Below are positions 1 to 4,839 of a DNA stretch of 7,480 nucleotides, piece after piece (within the stretch, counting starts at the first letter, position 1; every line of letters begins with the position of its first letter). The translations under genes were made by a program, and so were the position numbers. The notes beneath the pieces were generated by a model. It did not search any database. It had not been told where the DNA came from and saw nothing but the letters and a program-made list of their open reading frames with translations. The stretch covers positions 1-7,480 of the forward strand of contig JAJZWQ010000146.1 in the NCBI GenBank assembly GCA_021846605.1, read 5' to 3'. Origin of the DNA: Bacillota bacterium (GTDB taxonomy: Bacteria; Bacillota_E; RBS10-35; JAJYVN01).

Positions 1-121
1 AAATCACCCTGCGCCGGGCGCGGACGGCCCTCGGGTGTCGCCGCGAATGGGCCGGCCGTGGCGAGTGCCTCTGGTCGCTGCCAGACCCCGAAGACGCCCC
101 CCCCCCCCATGTCATAGATGA
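1..121. repeat. Left copy of terminal direct repeat (circular junction)
   Basis: These 121 bases are identical to 7356-7476, including the same 12-C run. Past that point the copies differ at one base (T at 122, A at 7477) and then agree for three more bases to the end of the window. The repeat carries the reading frame of the ATPase gene across the ends without a break. The simplest reading is a circular molecule of 7,355 bp whose linear representation overlaps itself. Genuine terminal redundancy or a tandem copy are alternatives. Confidence 0.93.
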
Positions 122-359
122 TGAGCAAACCTCAAAATCACCCTCCAGCCCTACTGCCGCAAGGGCTGCGAGGTTTGCTCATAGCGCCGACAATGAGCAA
201 ACCTCAGAAGCCTTGGGGGACAAGGGCTGCGACCACAAAACGAGGTTTGATCATGGTGTGTCACATGGGGGTCCGGAGGCCGATGCGCAAACCTCCGGGA
301 CCCCTGACCCGACCGCCAAAGTGATCCCCTTCCGTCGACCTGGGGGTGGGGACCTGTGA
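1..359 (+). CDS. AAA_25/RepA-like ATPase, 3' part carrying the iteron-encoded tail
   Basis: Continuation of the gene starting at 6302; codons begin at position 3 and the frame stays open to TGA at 357-359. After CLWSLP comes a short acidic/proline stretch encoded by the 12-C run (PEDAPPPH), then a roughly 75-residue tail of low predicted order. The tail holds three (D/N)EQTS- or AQTS-type peptides and two RF(A/D)H peptides. These peptides are the direct translation of the iterons in this DNA, and all copies of each orientation share one codon phase. The tail adds no recognisable domain. I infer that the DNA, not the peptide, is the conserved function, although the protein must tolerate it. 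The stop overlaps the GTG of the next gene. Confidence 0.85.
   Translation, partial: ITLRRARTALGCRREWAGRGECLWSLPDPEDAPPPHVIDDEQTSKSPSSPTAARAARFAHSADNEQTSEALGDKGCDHKTRFDHGVSHGGPEADAQTSGTPDPTAKVIPFRRPGGGDL
97..108 (+). repeat. Run of 12 C inside the ATPase gene, possible slippage site
   Basis: Twelve consecutive C (also at 7452-7463) encode part of a Pro run. With 12 C the frame continues through the iteron tail. Removing one C gives an immediate ATG TCA TAG stop, and adding one reaches TGA within five codons. Any single-base slip would therefore truncate the protein right after its last recognisable domain. This could be a sequencing-prone homopolymer or a real contingency tract. Confidence 0.5.
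121..295. repeat. Five alternating 13-bp iterons inside the rep 3' end, probable replication origin
   Basis: ATGAGCAAACCTC occurs at 121-133 and 193-205, with a variant ATGCGCAAACCTC at 283-295. Its reverse complement GAGGTTTGCTCAT lies at 170-182, with a variant GAGGTTTGATCAT at 242-254. Orientation alternates + - + - +. The first two pairs have identical geometry: 49 bp between pair members and a 72-bp (24-codon) period. AT-rich motifs of this sharpness stand out from the GC-rich background. Repeated binding sites next to or inside a rep gene are the usual mark of an iteron origin, so I infer oriV. An autoregulatory operator or incompatibility element is the alternative. Confidence 0.75.
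170..205. repeat. Perfect 13-bp inverted repeat with 10-nt loop, formed by two iterons
   Basis: GAGGTTTGCTCAT (170-182) and ATGAGCAAACCTC (193-205) are exact reverse complements separated by 10 bases (183-192). The structure could extrude as a cruciform, form an mRNA hairpin inside the coding region, or bind a dimer symmetrically. No T-run follows, so a terminator is unlikely. Confidence 0.7.
339..353 (+). promoter_or_regulatory. 15-bp translation-initiation block, copy 1
   Basis: CCTGGGGGTGGGGAC lies exactly two bases before the GTG start at 356. The identical 15-mer lies two bases before the ATG at 1850. The G-rich stretch can serve as a Shine-Dalgarno sequence. The match with identical spacing supports both start choices and suggests duplication of an initiation region or a common regulator of translation. 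Confidence 0.6.
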
Positions 360-772
360 CGACCACGGAGGCCATGGCCCGCTATCACCACTTTGGTGGG
401 TATCTATGGCTAGAGGATGGCCGCCCGAAGGTGGACCCCTCTGCCCCGGCTGACCCCACCGCCGCCGCTGCCCTGGAGGTGCTGCGGGCCCACCGGGACC
501 GGGTGCAGGCCATGCTGGCCGACGCGGAGGCGTTCACCGCAACGCGCTGTAGCCGATCAGCGAAGGTGTGGACGGAGGCCGACCGCCTGCATGATGCGTA
601 CCGCGCCTGGGGTGGGCGGATGGACCGCGCGACCCTCCTGGTGGCACTCCAGGCTGACCGCCGGTGCTACGTCGGTCCTGCCGGTCTGCTGGTCGGGATC
701 GGCCTGCTGGTGGACTGGCCACCGCTGGACGGCGGCACCCTGCGGCGCCGAGGAGGCCGCCGCCATGCGTGA
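356..772 (+). CDS. Unrecognised 138-aa protein with possible TubC-like N-terminal module
   Basis: GTG start at 356 overlaps the ATPase stop (GTGA) and is preceded at the right distance by a G-rich initiation block. The stop overlaps the next gene by 8 bp, so three genes in a row are coupled. Residues about 14-55 (GGYLWLEDGRPKVDP, then an Ala/Leu helix ending EVLRAHRDRVQAML) resemble the small TubC-type module found at the start of some phage and plasmid primase-associated proteins. That is a resemblance in pattern only. Residues 70-105 are helical and charged. Residues 106-122 (VGPAGLLVGIGLLVDWP) are hydrophobic but short and contain Asp, so a membrane segment is doubtful. The last 10 residues are strongly basic. 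A replication-accessory role fits its position but is inferred. Confidence 0.75.
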   Translation: MTTTEAMARYHHFGGYLWLEDGRPKVDPSAPADPTAAAALEVLRAHRDRVQAMLADAEAFTATRCSRSAKVWTEADRLHDAYRAWGGRMDRATLLVALQADRRCYVGPAGLLVGIGLLVDWPPLDGGTLRRRGGRRHA

Positions 773-1469
773 CGTGGCGCACCGACCTATCCGGCTACGG
801 CACCGTCCACCGACCGCTGGCGACGTGCTACAGGCCCTGGGCGACACCCCGTCCCTGGCCGACGTGCTGGACCACCAGGCCGACGCGCTGGCCCTGTCGT
901 ACCGGGAGCGGCTGCGACTACGGGCGGCGCTGGCACGGCGGATGGACCCCGATGACTTCGGGGCGGTGGTCCGGCAGGTGCTGGAGCCGCACCGACCCGA
1001 CCGGCCGGACCGACCAGGCGACGTGGCGGACCTGGCCGGCGTGGCCCGAGAGTTACGGCGCATCGCCGAGGCCGGCGCGTGGACTCCCGGCCGACCGCTG
1101 CCCCGCCGGCTGGTGCCGCTGGCGCAAAGCCTAGTGCTTGACCTCCCTGCGGAGGATCGGCGCCATGCCCCCGGCGTGCTGGGTGGGCTGTTTGGCCTGG
1201 CCGCTGACACCTTCCGCACCGCCGACCCGACCGCCGCCGACGAAGCCGCCGCCGCCGACGCGTTCGACGCCCTGCCTCCCCCGGTTCGGGCCGACCTGGC
1301 CGCCGACGCGCCTAAGGCCCGCTGGCGTGGAGCGGTGGCCGCTGCCCAGGCCGGGATGCCGCAGGAGGCCCTGGCTGTGATGCTGGGCGCCGCTGGCGAG
1401 GCCGACCCCGCCGGCTGCGCGAGGCGCGCCTACGCGGCGGCTAGTCGACCACCGCCGGCCCGGCGCTGA
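765..1469 (+). CDS. Unrecognised 234-aa alanine-rich helical protein
   Basis: I chose the ATG at 765 because AGGAGG (751-756) stands 8 bases upstream; the same frame is open further upstream but only inside the preceding gene. No family is recognised. It begins with a basic stretch (residues 5-14, RPIRLRHRP), followed by helices rich in Ala, Leu, Arg and Asp. A Pro/Asp-rich linker with a short PDRPDRPGD repeat sits at about 78-86, and an Ala/Asp-rich low-complexity segment at 153-170. There are no cysteine clusters, signal peptide or membrane spans. Strong G/C preference at third codon positions and tight coupling to the upstream gene argue that it is real. A structural or regulatory partner of the replication ATPase is possible but unproven. 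Confidence 0.72.
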   Translation: MRDVAHRPIRLRHRPPTAGDVLQALGDTPSLADVLDHQADALALSYRERLRLRAALARRMDPDDFGAVVRQVLEPHRPDRPDRPGDVADLAGVARELRRIAEAGAWTPGRPLPRRLVPLAQSLVLDLPAEDRRHAPGVLGGLFGLAADTFRTADPTAADEAAAADAFDALPPPVRADLAADAPKARWRGAVAAAQAGMPQEALAVMLGAAGEADPAGCARRAYAAASRPPPARR

Positions 1470-1504
1470 CCGCCGACCGGGGACTGGTAAGAGGAGGGGT
1501 TGAA

Positions 1505-1690
1505 GTGGAGGCCGCAAGCCGGAAAGCCCGACATGCTAGCATGCCTGAACTGGTGATGGTTCGCTGCGCTGGCTGCCGTAAGCCAATGGGGGCGATCCTT
1601 GAATGTGCGCAGGTGCGGTGCCCGCGCTGTGGGACGTGGACCACGGCGACAAAGCCTGCGAGGCCGCCGGAAGGGGGCTCGTCGGCGTGA
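1505..1690 (+). CDS. Com-like zinc-ribbon protein, 61 aa
   Basis: GTG at 1505 has GAGGAGG (1491-1497) 7 bases upstream, which favours it over the internal ATG at 1541 that lacks a good site. Residues 19-45 show VRCAGCRKPMG, then a single Cys34, then VRCPRCGTW. The order (CxxC, hydrophobic/acidic middle, RCPRC) matches the Com family, known from phage Mu as a small zinc-binding translational activator of mom. Cys21, 24, 39 and 42 are the likely zinc ligands. No mom-like gene is present, so its target here is unknown. The stop overlaps the GTG of the following tiny peptide, a natural candidate for translational control. One ATGCTAGCAT palindrome lies inside the gene at 1533-1542. Confidence 0.75.
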   Translation: MEAASRKARHASMPELVMVRCAGCRKPMGAILECAQVRCPRCGTWTTATKPARPPEGGSSA

Positions 1691-1758
1691 CCATGCTGGC
1701 GCTGGCTATCGTCGTGCTGGTGCTGTTGGGGCTGCCCCGCTGGCCCTGGCGGCTGTAG
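1687..1758 (+). CDS. 23-residue hydrophobic membrane peptide
   Basis: GTG at 1687 overlaps the TGA of the zinc-ribbon gene; an ATG two codons later (1693) could also be used. The peptide is a single hydrophobic stretch (LALAIVVLVLLGL) followed by PRWPWRL and TAG, so one membrane span with a Trp/Arg interfacial end. The LPRWPW motif recalls the LPRWPYS of small DUF3309 membrane proteins, but this chain is far shorter. Stop-start coupling supports expression. It may be a small membrane toxin-like or regulatory peptide, or merely a leader that couples translation. Confidence 0.5.
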   Translation: MTMLALAIVVLVLLGLPRWPWRL

Positions 1759-1849
1759 ACAGGACGCATATGCTAGCATTGCCTTTCCTGCCGTGACCCC
1801 TGGCCACCCCACCGGACCTATGCTAGCATGTCCCTGGGGGTGGGGACGT
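1759..1849 (+). promoter_or_regulatory. Leader of the 1850 gene with two palindromes
   Basis: This gap is the largest inside the operon and holds palindromes at 1770-1779 and 1820-1829 plus the G-rich initiation block. Each palindrome is preceded by T, giving TATGCT, a weak -10-like hexamer, but I see no good -35 element at 17 bp. An internal, repressor-controlled promoter is plausible and not demonstrated. The frame of the next gene is open back to a GTG at 1793, which would put one palindrome inside the coding region. Confidence 0.4.
1833..1847 (+). promoter_or_regulatory. 15-bp translation-initiation block, copy 2
   Basis: Same CCTGGGGGTGGGGAC as at 339-353, again two bases before the start codon. 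It decides the start at ATG 1850 over the upstream GTG 1793 and ATG 1820. Confidence 0.6.
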
Positions 1850-2437
1850 ATGGCGAGGGCAGGCGGGGCGCGGCAGCACCAGGTGGCCGTGCGGTTGACG
1901 CTGGCGGAGGCGGTGGCGATGGACGCATGCCGCGTGCTGGACGGCGAGACCGGGCGACCAGTGCCGGTGCCGCAATGGCTCATGGCGCGGGTACGCGAGA
2001 GGCTGGAGAAACACGCGGATGCTAGCATGGCCGCCGATGCGCTGGCTGCGCTGGAGGTGGACCGCCGGCTGCACGGCGCGCCAGTAGACGGCGCCAAGCC
2101 GCCAGCGGTCTGCACGGCCGACCCTCGGACGCTGCTGCAGGCCCTGCGCGACCTTGCCGACCGCCGGGGCGACCAGGAGGCCCTAGCGATGGCGCGGGCC
2201 GCCCTGGGCGAGGTGGCGCCGCAGGAGCGGATGCCGGCGGTGGGCGACGTGTTCGAGCATCGGGACTACCAATGGTCGAACGGCGACCCCAGGCGATGCG
2301 TGGTTCTGGAGGTGGGCGACGGCGACGTGACCTTCGCCTGCCTGGACCGCACCGACCGGCGGCCGGTGAAGGCCCGGCACCGGGTGGACCTGGAGACATT
2401 CGAGGCGGCGCATCTCGGGCGGCGGTTGGACCCATAA
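1850..2437 (+). CDS. Unrecognised 195-aa protein with possible SH3-like C-terminal domain
   Basis: Start chosen at ATG 1850 from the initiation block it shares with the 356 gene. Residues 1-120 are mostly helical and charged (for example DPRTLLQALRDLADRRGDQEALAMARAALG at 91-120 in two short helices). Residues about 129-190 change character: VGDVF, RRCVVLEVGDGDVTFACLDR, then RHRVDLETFEA. This reads as four or five short beta strands like the small SH3/KOW-type barrels at the end of actinobacterial DUF proteins. No catalytic motif is visible. It is the last gene before the hairpin at 2445-2472, and a palindrome lies in its codons at 2019-2028. Function unknown; nucleic-acid or protein binding would suit the fold. 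Confidence 0.72.
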   Translation: MARAGGARQHQVAVRLTLAEAVAMDACRVLDGETGRPVPVPQWLMARVRERLEKHADASMAADALAALEVDRRLHGAPVDGAKPPAVCTADPRTLLQALRDLADRRGDQEALAMARAALGEVAPQERMPAVGDVFEHRDYQWSNGDPRRCVVLEVGDGDVTFACLDRTDRRPVKARHRVDLETFEAAHLGRRLDP

Positions 2438-2444
2438 GGGGACT

Positions 2445-2472
2445 GGCTGGCCGGTTACTTACTCGGCCGGCC
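2445..2472 (+). terminator. Hairpin ending the replication operon
   Basis: GGCTGGCCG (2445-2453) pairs with CGGCCGGCC (2464-2472), nine pairs with one T-G wobble and a 10-nt loop, eight bases after the stop at 2437. No T-run follows, so it is a strong stem but not a textbook intrinsic terminator. All upstream genes are tightly packed and the next gene has its own promoter, which fits a transcription boundary. Confidence 0.6.
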
Positions 2473-2510
2473 CGTTGCGCATGTGGTCCAGGGGTGCGCC
2501 GGTCGCAGAA

Positions 2511-2541
2511 TAACAGTCCTGATCGGCACTGCTAACAGTGC
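2511..2541. repeat. TAACAGT direct repeats and GCACTG/CAGTGC inverted repeat
   Basis: TAACAGT occurs at 2511-2517 and 2533-2539, 22 bp apart, about two helical turns. GCACTG (2526-2531) and CAGTGC (2536-2541) form a 6-bp inverted repeat around CTAA. CAGTGCT recurs at 2650-2656, in the promoter spacer of the recombinase. These are likely protein-binding sites in the recombinase leader; the binding partner is unknown. Confidence 0.45.
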
Positions 2542-2596
2542 TTGGCGCGGCGCCGACGCCCAGCCCTGTTGCAGGCGGAGCCCTTCACACCCAGCA

Positions 2597-2619
2597 TGTC
2601 GAAACGTGTCGAAGGTTTC
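2597..2619. repeat. TGTCGAA tandem pair with GAAAC/GTTTC inverted repeat
   Basis: TGTCGAA is at 2597-2603 and again at 2607-2613, one helical turn apart. GAAAC (2601-2605) and GTTTC (2615-2619) are inverted. GAAACGT at 2601-2607 recurs at 2673-2679 within the inverted repeat over the recombinase start. Together with 2657-2682 it could form subsites of a resolution site. I infer this from position upstream of a serine recombinase, not from a matched consensus. Confidence 0.35.
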
Positions 2620-2632
2620 TTTGGTGGCCCGG

Positions 2633-2661
2633 TTGCGGCTTCCCCTTGGCAGTGCTATAAC
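2633..2661 (+). promoter_or_regulatory. Sigma70-type promoter of the serine recombinase
   Basis: TTGCGG (2633-2638) and TATAAC (2656-2661) are separated by 17 bp, the best -35/-10 pair I see in the window. Transcription would begin near 2667-2669, leaving a very short leader before the ATG at 2681. The -10 overlaps an inverted repeat (2657-2682), so autorepression by the product is plausible. Confidence 0.65.
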
Positions 2662-2682
2662 GATACTTGAAAGAAACGTTAT
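2657..2682. promoter_or_regulatory. Inverted repeat spanning -10 and start codon, operator or recombinase subsite
   Basis: ATAACG (2657-2662) and CGTTAT (2677-2682) are exact inverted repeats. Extending the arms to ten bases gives 8 of 10 matches around the centre TTGAAA. The 26-bp size and symmetry suit a resolvase-type binding subsite or a repressor operator covering the -10 element and the ATG. Confidence 0.5.
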
Positions 2683-3499
2683 GGAGGCGGTCGGGGTGGC
2701 GCGGTCAAAGCCGGTGCAACGGGTGGAGCGGGCGGAACGGGCAGTGGTTGCCTACGTCCGGGTGAGCACCGAAGAGCAGGCGTCTGATGGGTTCGGCATG
2801 GCTGCCCAAGAGGCGAAGGTTCGCGCCTACGCGACGGCGCTGGGGCTGCCCCTGGCCGAGGTGGTAACGGACGATGGCGAAAGCGGGAGCACGCTGGACC
2901 GCCCGGCACTGGTGGCCCTGCGCGAGCGTATAAGGGCGGGCGAGGTTGGGATGGTGATCGTGGCCAAGCTGGACCGCGTGAGCCGTAGCCTGAAGAACCT
3001 TCTCGTTCTATTCGATGAGGAGTTCGCGGCGAACGACGTGGCCTTGGTGAGCGTGGCTGAACAGTTTGACACCAGCACGGCGAGCGGCCGGTTGTTCTTT
3101 CAACTGCTGGGTTCCTTCGCTGAGTTTGAGCGGAACGTTATCACCGAGCGGACAAGCGGCGGCCGGAAAGAGAAGGCGAAGCGCGGTGGGTACGCGGGCG
3201 GCCGGGCACCTTTGGGATACGCGGCGCAGCGGGGCTCGAAGGTGCTTTCCCTTGACGAACAAGGCGCCGAGACGGTGCGGCGCATTTTCGACCTGGCCGA
3301 CGACGGACTGTCCACCCAGGCGATTGCGGACCGGCTGAACGCCGAGGGGCACAAGACCGCCGAAGGCAAGGAGTTCCACGCGATGCAGGTTTGGCGGACG
3401 CTGAAGCGGCGCGGCACCTACGAAGGCGGTTACTCGTTTGGTGGCGTCCAGGCGGAGAAGGGCGAGCACGCCCCGATCCTCCCAAAAGCGGCGGGATGA
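2681..3499 (+). CDS. Serine recombinase (resolvase domain plus Recombinase domain), short form, 272 aa
   Basis: ATG 2681 follows the promoter directly; the same frame is open back to 2483, but that stretch contains the promoter and repeats and does not read like protein. Residues 22-155 are the resolvase catalytic domain: YVRVST with nucleophile Ser29, a Q43-containing segment, GESGSTLDRP at 66-75, AKLDRVSRS at 95-103 with catalytic arginines 99 and 102, and FQLLGSFAEFER at 140-151. Residues about 176-255 match the DNA-binding Recombinase domain (APLGYA, VRRIFDLADDGLSTQAIADRLN). The protein stops about there, without the long zinc-ribbon/coiled-coil region of phage-type large serine integrases (usually 450 aa or more). 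It is therefore more likely a resolvase or invertase than an integrase. Dimer resolution of the circle is the likely job. The stop overlaps the next gene (ATGA). Confidence 0.92.
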   Translation: MEAVGVARSKPVQRVERAERAVVAYVRVSTEEQASDGFGMAAQEAKVRAYATALGLPLAEVVTDDGESGSTLDRPALVALRERIRAGEVGMVIVAKLDRVSRSLKNLLVLFDEEFAANDVALVSVAEQFDTSTASGRLFFQLLGSFAEFERNVITERTSGGRKEKAKRGGYAGGRAPLGYAAQRGSKVLSLDEQGAETVRRIFDLADDGLSTQAIADRLNAEGHKTAEGKEFHAMQVWRTLKRRGTYEGGYSFGGVQAEKGEHAPILPKAAG

Positions 3500-3639
3500 T
3501 CGCCGCGCCCGCCCTGGTGCGCTGGCACTGCCGTTCCTGCGGGGCCGTCCTCCTACTCGAAGAGGCCGACTGGCGGGCGCGGTACTGCGGACAGGCGGAA
3601 TGCCTAGCCTGTCGCAGGGGTTCCGCCTGCAGACCCTGA
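3496..3639 (+). CDS. 47-aa cysteine-rich zinc-ribbon-like protein
   Basis: ATG at 3496 overlaps the recombinase TGA (ATGA), so it is coupled to it. Cysteines at residues 12, 15, 31, 36, 39 and 45 give CRSC, then YCGQAECLAC, a plausible zinc-binding pair of knuckles. The middle (LLLEEADWRARYC) is amphipathic. Large serine recombinases have a zinc ribbon after the Recombinase domain; here a separate tiny cysteine-rich protein directly follows a recombinase lacking one, so a split or accessory zinc module is conceivable. No named family recognised. It lies 19 bp before the integrase and may belong to the same transcript. Confidence 0.6.
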   Translation: MIAAPALVRWHCRSCGAVLLLEEADWRARYCGQAECLACRRGSACRP

Positions 3640-3658
3640 TGGGAAGGGGGCGCCGAGG

Positions 3659-4786
3659 ATGGCTGGCCAGATTGTGAAGCGGGGCGACCGGACCTGGCTG
3701 GTCCGTGTCTTCGAGGGCCGGGACGCGGCCGGCAAGCGGCGATACCACAACCACACGGTTCACGGCACGAAGAAAGATGCGCAGGCATACCTGAATGCGG
3801 TCCTGCGCGACCAAGACCTGGGCACATTCGTTGAGCCGTCGAAGGACGACCTGAACACGTACCTGGACCGGTGGCTGCAAGACGCGGTAAAACCAAAGGT
3901 GCGCAGTCATGCCTTAGCCGACTACACATCCCTGCTGGCGCGGTACGTCCGACCCGTGCTGGGCGACAAGCGGTTGTCGGACGTGACCCCGCTGGACGCG
4001 CAGGCCCTTTACGCGACGATGCTGGAGCGTGGCCTATCGCCGCGCACGGTGCGCTATACACATGCCGTGCTGTCGCAGGCCCTGAAGCAGGCCGTGCGCT
4101 GGGGGATGCTGCCCCGGAACGTCGCGGACCTTGTAGACCTGCCCCGCCAGGAACGCACCGAAATGCGCGCACTCTCGCCAGAGGAGGCCCGCCGGTTCTT
4201 GGAAGTCGCGCGAGACGACCGCTTCGCCGTGCTTTTCGGGTTCGCGCTGTCCACCGGGATGCGACCGGGCGAGTACATGGCCCTGCGGTGGACGGACCTT
4301 GACCTGCGGGCCGGCGTGGCAACCGTCCGGCGGGCGCTCGTGCGGGGGAAGTCTGGGTGGCACTTCGAGGAACCGAAGACCGACCGTAGCCGACGCACGG
4401 TGCCGCTGCCGCAGGGGACAATCAAGGCCCTGGTGGCACACAAAGTGTGCCAAGCCGAAGACCGGCTGCGGGCCGGCGAGCGGTGGCGGGACAACGGCCT
4501 AGTGTTTACGGCCGAGGATGGGCAGCCGGTTGACGCGCACAACCTCGTGGCGCGGCACTTCAAGCCGGCGCTAGTCGCAGCGGACCTGCCAAAGTCGGTG
4601 CGCCTGTACGACCTGCGCCACACCTGCGCTACGTTGCTGCTGGCGGCCGGCACGAATCCCAAGATCGTCGCCGAGCGGCTAGGGCACGCCAGCATCACGC
4701 TGACCCTCGACACCTATTCTCATGTGTTGCCCGGCATGCAGGCGGCAGCCGCCGAGAAACTGGACGCCCTCCTATACGGCGGGTGA
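3659..4786 (+). CDS. int: Tyrosine recombinase, phage-type integrase, 375 aa
   Basis: ATG 3659 with AAGGGGG (3643-3650) upstream. Residues 1-58 form an arm-binding N-terminal domain (AP2-like, GQIVKRGDRTWLVRVFEG, ending KDAQAYLNAVL). Residues 63-160 are the SAM-like core-binding domain (LNTYLDRWL through SPRTVRYTHAVLSQALKQAV). Residues 170-366 are the catalytic domain with Arg202 in STGMRPGE, Lys240, LYDLRHT with Arg320 (the HxxR histidine is Tyr317, a common variant), GHAS with His343, and nucleophile Tyr353 in DTYSHVLPGM. It should integrate and excise the circle at the tRNA-Arg site starting 115 bp past its stop. A terminator-like hairpin and arm-type repeats follow directly. Length and domain order are normal for the family, so it appears intact. 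Confidence 0.96.
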   Translation: MAGQIVKRGDRTWLVRVFEGRDAAGKRRYHNHTVHGTKKDAQAYLNAVLRDQDLGTFVEPSKDDLNTYLDRWLQDAVKPKVRSHALADYTSLLARYVRPVLGDKRLSDVTPLDAQALYATMLERGLSPRTVRYTHAVLSQALKQAVRWGMLPRNVADLVDLPRQERTEMRALSPEEARRFLEVARDDRFAVLFGFALSTGMRPGEYMALRWTDLDLRAGVATVRRALVRGKSGWHFEEPKTDRSRRTVPLPQGTIKALVAHKVCQAEDRLRAGERWRDNGLVFTAEDGQPVDAHNLVARHFKPALVAADLPKSVRLYDLRHTCATLLLAAGTNPKIVAERLGHASITLTLDTYSHVLPGMQAAAAEKLDALLYGG

Positions 4787-4791
4787 CGGGG

Positions 4792-4831
4792 CTGGCACAC
4801 ACGCCAGAGGGTTGGCACACTCCTGGCACAC
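4792..4831 (+). repeat. Integrase arm-type repeats, int side (three copies)
   Basis: CTGGCACAC at 4792-4800, TTGGCACAC at 4812-4820 and CTGGCACAC at 4823-4831, in direct orientation. Two more copies lie on the far side of the tRNA-derived core (5075-5095). Repeats flanking a core on both sides are the expected arm-binding sites of a tyrosine integrase with an N-terminal arm domain. Confidence 0.75.
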
Positions 4832-4839
4832 AAAGCGAA

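Larger units (their letters stand above)
1533..2028. repeat. Four identical 10-bp palindromes ATGCTAGCAT
   Basis: Perfect palindromes lie at 1533-1542, 1770-1779, 1820-1829 and 2019-2028. I found no GCTAGC elsewhere in the window, so every occurrence of the core carries the full 10-bp form. Two copies are in coding sequence (CAT GCT AGC ATG in the zinc-ribbon gene, GAT GCT AGC ATG in the 1850 gene), and two are in the 91-bp leader between genes, 50 bp apart. They look like sites for a dimeric DNA-binding protein: operators, a small centromere, or entry/nicking sites. Confidence 0.75.

Noticed and set aside
121..295. CRISPR-like array
   Set aside because: Repeats are only 13 bp, alternate in orientation, lie in an open reading frame and have no uniform spacers.
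118..375. Small open frames on either strand over the iteron region
   Set aside because: The rep frame is open across the junction and explains the coding signal; the others are symmetric by-products of the inverted repeats.
417..764. Upstream extension of the 765 gene to an ATG at 417
   Set aside because: It would lie entirely within the 356-772 gene in another frame; AGGAGG at 751-756 clearly marks ATG 765.
1599..1796. 65-codon frame overlapping the zinc-ribbon gene
   Set aside because: It is out of frame with a protein showing a clear cysteine pattern, and it lacks a ribosome binding site.
2483..2680. Longer serine recombinase starting at 2483
   Set aside because: The added stretch contains the promoter and several repeats and has no resemblance to recombinase N-termini; the catalytic domain starts normally after ATG 2681.
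3141..4421. Long open frame (426 codons) on the minus strand opposite the integrase and recombinase genes
   Set aside because: It is a shadow of GC-rich codons; it is Pro/Arg/Ala-rich without motifs, and the + strand here encodes two unmistakable recombinases.
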